Positions 1-7,000 of a stretch of 18,059 bases of DNA are shown here, piece after piece. Within the stretch, counting starts at the first letter, position 1, and the number at the start of each line of letters is the position of its first letter. The DNA lies in the NCBI GenBank assembly GCA_937915885.1, contig CALGGP010000008.1:1-18059 (forward strand). The letters are read 5' to 3'. A model generated the notes under the pieces. It was not told where the DNA came from. It was given only the letters and a program-made list of their open reading frames with translations, and did not search any database. The stretch is from an uncultured Selenomonadales bacterium. GTDB lineage: Bacteria > Bacillota > Negativicutes > Selenomonadales > Selenomonadaceae. The position numbers were made by a program, and so were the translations under genes.

Positions 1-2
1 CT

Positions 3-110
3 TCAAAGGTTTCACCTTTGCAATCCGTCAGAGATTCGATCAAAGACTGGTTGTCGACGGCGGCTCGATTCGTCGACGACGGCGATCCGTATGCGTCGCA
101 ACGGTGTTGA
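3..110 (+). CDS. 3' end of an open frame entering from the left, similar to the N-terminus of the next gene
   Basis: Frame 3 is open from the window edge to a TGA at 108-110. Its last residues include SIKDWLSTAARFVDDGDPYA, which closely matches AIKDWSAAADRFIDDGDPYA near residues 18-37 of the glycosyltransferase that starts at 129. In that protein the motif leads into a TPR region and then a catalytic domain of several hundred residues, whereas here the frame stops a few residues later. It is either the end of a truncated or frameshifted paralogue, or a longer upstream protein whose C-terminus shares this segment. The window edge prevents a decision. The 18-base gap to the next ATG suggests co-transcription. 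Confidence 0.5.
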   Translation, partial: SKVSPLQSVRDSIKDWLSTAARFVDDGDPYASQRC

Positions 111-128
111 AGAAAATGGAGCTCTACA

Positions 129-1817
129 ATGGATGAAGAAATTACGAGGACTAAATACGCGCGGCGGGGACTGTTGCAGGCGATAAAAGATTGGTCGGCG
201 GCGGCGGATCGTTTTATTGATGACGGCGATCCTTATGCGGCGCGCGCCTGTGCTCAAGAGCTTTTCAATTTGTATCCGAAGTCGGCGAACGTGCCCGCGA
301 TCTTGGGCGAATGCGAATTGTACTTCGGCAATCTCGACAAAGCCGAAAGTTATGCGCGTCAATCACTCGAAAAAAATTCGCATTACAATACCCGCGCCAA
401 TTTGGTACTCGGAGGAGTGGCGGCGGAGCGTTTCGAGCTTGACGTTGCGATTCCGTTGCTTCGAGAGGTCGCCGAATCAGTCACGTCCTATGAAAAACCG
501 GGGATTTTATTCCGCGCGTTGACGTGGCTGTCGAACGAATTGTATCTCGCGGGCGATCCCGACGGCGCCGCCGATTGTTTGTTGAAGGCGTCCCGCATCA
601 AAGAAGATCGCGCCGTTGAGCTTTACGGCAAGCATTTGTTTTATCTCAACTATCGTCGTCCGCCGTCGAGGCAAGCCTCCGAAAAATATCAGACCTTCTT
701 CGACGACATCACTCCGATCGAGCGCGCGTCGAGCCGACATAAAAAAATTCGCGTCGGATATATTTCGCCCGACTTCCGTCAACACGCCGTCGCAAATTTC
801 GTCGAGCCCTTTATAAAAAACTTTGACGCCGATCACTTTCAAGTGACGTGCTATCAGACGACGAATGGCGACGACGTCACCGATCGGCTCAAAAAAAATA
901 AAGTGCGTTGGCGCAATCTGATCGATAAGACGCCGTTCGACTCCGCGCGGAGGATTGCCGCCGACGAGATTGATTTTTTGATCGATCTGAGCGGTCACAG
1001 TCAAAATTCGTGCCTGCCGATCCTCGCGTATAAGCCCGCGCCGATTCAAATGATGGCGATCGGCTACGTGTCGTCGACGGGGCTGAACGCGGTCGATTAT
1101 TTTCTGTCGGACAAACATTGTCTGCCGTCGCGCTCCGAGCGATTCACCGAAAAAATTTTTCGCATGCCCGACTGTCATCTGTGCTATGCGCCGAAGGTCG
1201 TAAAAAAAATGCCCGACGTGAGCAAAACGCCGCCGTGCATTGAGCGCCGTCACATCACATTCGGCTCGTTCAATAACTTTGCGAAAGTCTCTGATCAAGT
1301 GCTCGGGCTCTGGAAAAAAATCCTCGACGGCGTTGAAGACTCCCGATTGATCATCAAAGCAAAGACGTGCAGTATACCGTCGGGACGAGCGATCGTCACT
1401 CAACGGTTGAGCGATGTCGGGATCGATCCCGCGCGCGTCGAGCTCCGACCGTTCAGCCCCGATTATCTCGAGCAATACGCCGACGTCGATATCGCGCTCG
1501 ATACATTTCCGTACAACGGCGGCTTGACGACGTGCGAGGCGCTGTATATGGGCGTGCCGGTGATCGCGCTCGAGGGCGAAACGCACGGCGATCGGATCGC
1601 GGCGTCGATCTTACACTCCGCGCGGAGCGATGAATTGATCGCGGCGACGGAGGACGAGTACATCAAAAAAGCCGTCGAGCTTGGAAACGATCTCGAGCGA
1701 TTGAAAAATTATCGGTCGACGCTCCGCTCATCGATGAAAAAATCTCCGTTGATGGATCAAAAACTTTACATGAAAAATTTCGAGGCGGTATTGAAAAAAA
1801 TGTTTCGAGGCGAATGA
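129..1817 (+). CDS. TPR-containing O-GlcNAc transferase-like (SPINDLY/GT41) glycosyltransferase
   Basis: 562 residues. The start is ATG at 129, with GGAG at 118-121. Residues about 36-90 are helical and TPR-like. Residues about 205-560 match the catalytic region of the GT41/OGT family: KIRVGYISPDFRQHAVANF (206-224, with a histidine where OGT has its conserved one), DLSGH (286-290), GYVSSTG (312-318), FGSFNNFAK (378-386, where K386 fits the catalytic lysine of OGT) and DTFPYNGGLTTCEAL (458-472, nucleotide-sugar site). Family members transfer a sugar, usually GlcNAc, from a UDP donor to Ser/Thr of proteins. In motile Firmicutes and Negativicutes such enzymes often modify flagellin or surface proteins. 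Donor and target cannot be read from sequence. It overlaps the next gene by 4 bases, implying translational coupling. A soluble cytoplasmic enzyme is expected, since no signal peptide is seen. Confidence 0.9.
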   Translation: MDEEITRTKYARRGLLQAIKDWSAAADRFIDDGDPYAARACAQELFNLYPKSANVPAILGECELYFGNLDKAESYARQSLEKNSHYNTRANLVLGGVAAERFELDVAIPLLREVAESVTSYEKPGILFRALTWLSNELYLAGDPDGAADCLLKASRIKEDRAVELYGKHLFYLNYRRPPSRQASEKYQTFFDDITPIERASSRHKKIRVGYISPDFRQHAVANFVEPFIKNFDADHFQVTCYQTTNGDDVTDRLKKNKVRWRNLIDKTPFDSARRIAADEIDFLIDLSGHSQNSCLPILAYKPAPIQMMAIGYVSSTGLNAVDYFLSDKHCLPSRSERFTEKIFRMPDCHLCYAPKVVKKMPDVSKTPPCIERRHITFGSFNNFAKVSDQVLGLWKKILDGVEDSRLIIKAKTCSIPSGRAIVTQRLSDVGIDPARVELRPFSPDYLEQYADVDIALDTFPYNGGLTTCEALYMGVPVIALEGETHGDRIAASILHSARSDELIAATEDEYIKKAVELGNDLERLKNYRSTLRSSMKKSPLMDQKLYMKNFEAVLKKMFRGE

Positions 1818-3964
1818 AATTGTGTAGAATGCTTTTTCACCGTAAACATTTGGCAGCATTGATTATGCTGTCATTTTTTATGCTGTTTTTTCCCGCGCCG
1901 ACATCAGCGCAAGGCGACGGTAAAGTGGTGCGGGTCGGCTGGTACGAGTCGCCGTTTAATCTGACCGATCGGTTCGGGCGGCGCTCGGGTTATGCCTACG
2001 ACTATCAGCAAAAAGTTGCCGCCTACACCGGCTGGACGTATGAATTTGTAAACGGCACTTGGCCCGAGCTTTACGACATGTTGAGAGCCGGTCAGATTGA
2101 TCTGTTGAGCGATGTCTCTTACACGCCCGAGCGCACCGCCGAAATGTTGTTTTCAAATGCGCCGATGGGCGCGGAGGTTTATGTGTTGTTCGTCGCCTCG
2201 TCGAACGCGGATATCTCGATACAAAATCTCGCGACGCTGAACGGAAAAAAATTCGGCGTCAACAAAAACGGCATTCAGGCGAGGATGTTCCGCGATTGGA
2301 TGACTGCCAACGGAATAACCGCTCAACTGATCGAGATGACGGAGTCCGAAGCGGCGGCAATGAAAATGCTTGAAACGGGCGCGCTCGACGGTTACGTGAC
2401 GCTTGACAGTTTCGAGGACACGAACAATCGGGCTTGCGTGCCGCTCGTCAAGATTGGGCAATCGGAGTATTTCTTCGTCGTCAACAAAAATCGTCCGGAT
2501 TTGCTTAACGAGCTCAACGCCGCGATGAATAAAATCAACGACGAAAATCGGTTCTTCAACAATCAGATGTATGATAAATACCTAAAGCGCAGCGGGACGA
2601 ACGCGTTCATTTCGACCGACGGCGTCAACTGGCTGGCGCAGCACGGCACCATTCGCGTCGGATATCCCGACGACTACACTCCGTTCTGCACTCGATCGAT
2701 GACGGGCGACATCACGGGGGCGTTGAAGGATTATTTGACGCTCGCCGCCAAGAGCATGAAAAACGCAACGCTCGACTTTAAGACGCAGGCTTATCCGACA
2801 TTGCGGGATGCGTTGACGGCGCTCAACAACGGCGAGATCGATTGCGTGTTTCCAATCCATTTGAGCGCCTTCGACGCCGACAATCTGAACGTCATGGTGA
2901 CGAATCCGTTTGTGCAGACGGAGATTTACATGCTCATGCGAAAGGACGTTCAGCCGACGATATCAGCCGACAGCGACATGGTTATCGCGGTCGATGAGAA
3001 CAATTCAAACGACATAACATTTGTGAGGGATCATTTTCCGAACAGCACGCTGTTGAATTGCAAAGGGATCGATGAATGTTTGAGCGCGGTTGAGTCGTCG
3101 CGCGCCGACGGTCTGATCATCAATAATTATCAGGTCACGCAGCCGCGCTTCAACGATTATAATTTATACGCGCTGACGACGGGCTCGGCGATGGATTTTT
3201 CGTTTGCCGTGCGGAAGTCGGATCACGCGCTGTATTATGTTTTGAGCAAGAGTGCAAATCTCGTGCCCAACGCGGCAATTCATTCGGCGCTCACGGAGTA
3301 TTCGACGGGGCGGCAATTTTCTCTGACAGATTTTTTGAGGAATCATATTTTCTTGGTGCTCGTGTCGATGATGGTGATTGCGCTGTTGGGAGTGCTCGGT
3401 GTCCATCGCAAGGCGAAGCGCAAGGAGCAAGAGCTGAAGGATCGAATGGCGATCCAAAATCAAAAACTTGAAAACGAGCGTCGAATGCATGAGGTCGACT
3501 CGATGATCTCTGCCGTCGCCGCCGATTATCGGAGCGTCTACAGCGTTGATCTGGTCAGAGACGAGGGGCTGTGCTATCGAGCGAAGACCAATTCCGGTAA
3601 TGCGATGAGCGATCTGCCGGACGTCAAGAAAGGCGATTGGTTTCCGTTCCGAGAGAAATTCATGCAGTACGTCAACACATACGTTGCGGAGCCGGATCGC
3701 GCGGGTGTTTTGAAATTTATCGAGCCGGAAAATATTCGAGCGAAGTTGGCGCATGAGATAATGACGGCGCATCGATATCGGACGATCCGCGACGGCGAGG
3801 AGCATTACGAGATGCTTCGGATTGTGGATTTCAATTTGGGGCAAAATCGTAAGAATGCGGTCGATCGGATCAGCATAGGCTTCGCCGAGGTCGACAGCGA
3901 GACGCGGGAGCTGATGGAGCGGAATCGCGCGCTGACCGAGGCGCTCAAAAAGGCAACCGCTTAA
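1814..3964 (+). CDS. Membrane receptor with two extracellular solute-binding (SBP_bac_3-like) domains, no recognisable output domain
   Basis: 716 residues, starting in an ATGA overlap with the upstream glycosyltransferase. Residues 1-33 are a signal peptide (basic start, hydrophobic core, SAQ cut). Two periplasmic-binding domains follow: about 38-260 (VVRVGWYESPFNL opening) and about 275-500 (GTIRVGYPDDYTPF opening). A transmembrane helix spans about 511-533, then a charged coiled coil to about 565 and a PAS-like region of about 120 residues. The protein ends in a second coiled coil (TRELMERNRALTEALKKATA). In related hybrid kinases and diguanylate cyclases of anaerobic Firmicutes, this coil runs into a HisKA or GGDEF domain. 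Here there is a stop codon and no continuation in any frame before the next promoter. It may sense amino-acid-like ligands and signal through a partner, or be a truncated receptor. The periplasmic-binding assignment is firm; the role is inferred. Confidence 0.85.
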   Translation: MKLCRMLFHRKHLAALIMLSFFMLFFPAPTSAQGDGKVVRVGWYESPFNLTDRFGRRSGYAYDYQQKVAAYTGWTYEFVNGTWPELYDMLRAGQIDLLSDVSYTPERTAEMLFSNAPMGAEVYVLFVASSNADISIQNLATLNGKKFGVNKNGIQARMFRDWMTANGITAQLIEMTESEAAAMKMLETGALDGYVTLDSFEDTNNRACVPLVKIGQSEYFFVVNKNRPDLLNELNAAMNKINDENRFFNNQMYDKYLKRSGTNAFISTDGVNWLAQHGTIRVGYPDDYTPFCTRSMTGDITGALKDYLTLAAKSMKNATLDFKTQAYPTLRDALTALNNGEIDCVFPIHLSAFDADNLNVMVTNPFVQTEIYMLMRKDVQPTISADSDMVIAVDENNSNDITFVRDHFPNSTLLNCKGIDECLSAVESSRADGLIINNYQVTQPRFNDYNLYALTTGSAMDFSFAVRKSDHALYYVLSKSANLVPNAAIHSALTEYSTGRQFSLTDFLRNHIFLVLVSMMVIALLGVLGVHRKAKRKEQELKDRMAIQNQKLENERRMHEVDSMISAVAADYRSVYSVDLVRDEGLCYRAKTNSGNAMSDLPDVKKGDWFPFREKFMQYVNTYVAEPDRAGVLKFIEPENIRAKLAHEIMTAHRYRTIRDGEEHYEMLRIVDFNLGQNRKNAVDRISIGFAEVDSETRELMERNRALTEALKKATA

Positions 3965-3970
3965 ATTTTT

Positions 3971-4000
3971 TTGACGGCGCAACGAAAAAATAATTATAAT
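3971..4000 (+). promoter_or_regulatory. Sigma-70 type promoter for the giant repeat protein
   Basis: TTGACG at 3971-3976 and TATAAT at 3995-4000 are separated by 18 bases, close to consensus. A start near 4007 would give a leader of about 30 bases. The preceding gene ends at 3964, so the giant gene appears to have its own transcript. Confidence 0.75.
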
Positions 4001-4036
4001 CGGTGGTGTTTGCATGATTGAAAGGGAGTGATGATC

Positions 4037-7000
4037 ATGATTGACGAAAACGGGTTGGAAATCAAGGGGTCGCAGTATTATCACTACCAACATTTGAGCA
4101 ACGGCAATGTAAAAATTTACAACGGCGCGTGGAATCATGTTTTCAATTGGTATACTTACTCCGACGGCGACACCGGTTGGGATCATCCCAAGCAATGGGT
4201 CTCGGACGTCGATGACGAGGGCAATACGTATTATCATTGGAAATATGATCACGACGACAACAGTGCGACGGGTTATCCGACGGTGTCGGGCAACGACGCG
4301 ATTCTCACCGCCGGCGACGGCAATGATGAGATCGTCAACGAAGCCGACGGTTGCGTTCTCAACGGCGGCGCGGGCGATGACAGGCTCGTAAATTCCGGCG
4401 ACCACGTCGTGATCACGGGCGGCACGGGCAATGACAATATCGCCAACAGCGGCGATGATGTGATCTTCAGTCATTTGGGCGGCAACGATGTCGTCAGCGG
4501 TTTTAATGCGGCGTCAAAAGTTCACGCCGCCGCCGATCCGATTGTCGACATAGAGTATCGCGGCGAGAATGTCATTTTTTATTTCGGGACGGAGGAAGAT
4601 GAGTACAGCGCCAATCCGTATGGCGAACGTGAGGAACTCGGCGGCACCGACGACAACGACGCGATGACCAACGGCGCTTGGAAAAAACTTTTGGGCGCGG
4701 CGGGGACGGGCGCCGGTCATTTGAAAGACGGCATGAATCTTCTTCCGCCGATCGAGGATCCGGAAATAAAACAATTGGAATATCGGATTAACTCTCGCGC
4801 CAATAAAGTAAAAAATTTTGATCAGTTGGCGCCGAAGACGGATCAATACAAAAAAGTCTCGAGGAAGCTCGGCAGACAATACGCGCGCAAGCTCGGGAAG
4901 ATGAATAAATTGAACGCCCAAGTCGGCTCGGTCGCCAAGGGATTGGGGGCGTTCTCGACGGCGGTTGATGTCTATGAAGCATACGACGCTTGGCAGGAGT
5001 ATAAATCAAATCCCACCGACGAAAACTGGGATAACTTTGTCAACGAGGGCATTGACGTTTTAATCGAGGGGCTGTCATACGTACCGAGCCTGTCGTTTTT
5101 GAAATTGCCCTTTGCGGGCACGGCGGCGAAAGAAATTGTCCGGCAACTGTATGCTCAGTCGCGCGACGCGGGCGATACGAAATTACTTGACGATCTCCGC
5201 GCATTTCTCGATGAACGTCTCGCGCCTCCCGCCGCCGACGACGAGCCTCAAGACAACATCACCGGCACGATGACGCTTCTGAACGCCAAACAATATTTCG
5301 GTAAAGAAATTTTCTCCGCCGACGGCAACTATCAGCTTGTCTCGAGCGAGGCGATGTATGCGTCCAACGCTCAGCTCGACGCCTCGAACGATGACGCCGT
5401 CATAATGAGCGATGACTCGGGAACCGTGAGCGGCGGCGTCGGCAATGACGTGATGTTGAACAGCTCCGTCAATCTGGTTGTGATGGACGGCGGGCTCGGA
5501 GACGACTTCATCAATAACTACGACTCGTCGAGAGTGACGCTCAAGGGCGCCGACGGCAATGATATGATCGTCAATTCCAATTCTCCGAAGGCGCTGATCG
5601 AAAGCGGCAACGGCAATGATACGATCGTCAACGATTATTCGGACGGCGTGACGATCAATGCCGGCGACGGCGACAACATTGTAAAGACTTACGACAGCGA
5701 TAATGTCAATGTTGTGGCGGGCAACGGCAATAATGTCGTCGACAACATAGGCGCAAACGTTTCGATTCAAACCGGCTCGAGCGATGACGTTGTCTCGAAC
5801 ATGGGAGTGCGGGCGTCGATCAACACCGGCGGCGGCAACGATTTCATTGACAGCTTCGGAGATGAGGCGACGATCGACGCGGGCGCGGGCGACGATTTCA
5901 TTCTCGTCGAAGGCAAAAATATTTTCGTGAAAGCCTCCGACGGCGACAATTACATCGAGACGCGAGACAATACCAACGCGTTTATCGAGACCGGCGACGG
6001 CGAAGATTACGTCGTAAATTACGGCGACGCGGGCACGATCAACACCGGCGGAGGCGATGACATAATAACCAACGCCGCCGACCGCAGTTCGATTTCGTCC
6101 GGCGGCAGCGACGATTATATTGAAATTGAGGGCGCCTTCAACACGGTGCGCGCGGGCGAAGGTGATGATTTCGTTATAGTCGAGGGCAATTCAAACGTGT
6201 TGGTCGGCGACGGCGGCGACGATGAGATTTTTATTCTCGACGGTTCAAACAATACGATCTTCGGCGGCGCGGGCAATGACACAATTTATTTGTCGGATAA
6301 CGGAAATAATGTCGTCCGATATGCCTTGGGCGACGGCGATGATGTGATCGAAGGTTTTCAATCGACCTCGACGCTTCAAATCGTATTTCCGCTCGACGAT
6401 GCAAACAATTATACGAGACAAACGGTCGGCTCCGATGTGATTATCGGCGTCGGTGAAGGCAGTATAATTTTGTCGGGCGCGGCGAGTCTGACGAATTTCA
6501 ACATTGAGATTGTCAACGAAGAGATTGTCGAAGAAGACGTGACGATTATCGGCGGCACTGCGGGCGATGACACCATCAACAACACTCTCGAGGGGGTGAT
6601 TATCGATGCGCGCGGCGGCGACGATTACGTTTACAACAGCGGCTCGAATGTTACGATCAATGCGGGCGCGGGCAACGATACGGCGTTGAATTACGCGGCG
6701 GATTCTACGATCATTGGCGGCGTCGGCGACGATTACATCAGAAATTGGGGGCAAAACGGTCTGATTGTTTACGCCGAAGGAGACGGCAACGATACCGTCA
6801 ACAGCTTCTATATCAACGACACGCTTCGGCTCGAGTTGCCGCTCGGCGTCGGCTACTCGACCGTCGGCAAGGGCGATAATATAATCGTCACGGCGGGTTC
6901 GGGCTCAATCACTTTCCTCAACGCAAAGAATGAGCCGCTTAAAATTGAAACCGTTCGGGGCGACGAAACGTCGAGCGGCGACACCATGTCGGGCGGCGAC

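Noticed and set aside
3164..4474. Long minus-strand open frame opposite the receptor and giant gene
   Set aside because: Shadow of the codon pattern of the plus-strand genes. It has no ribosome site or recognisable motifs and crosses a strong plus-strand promoter.
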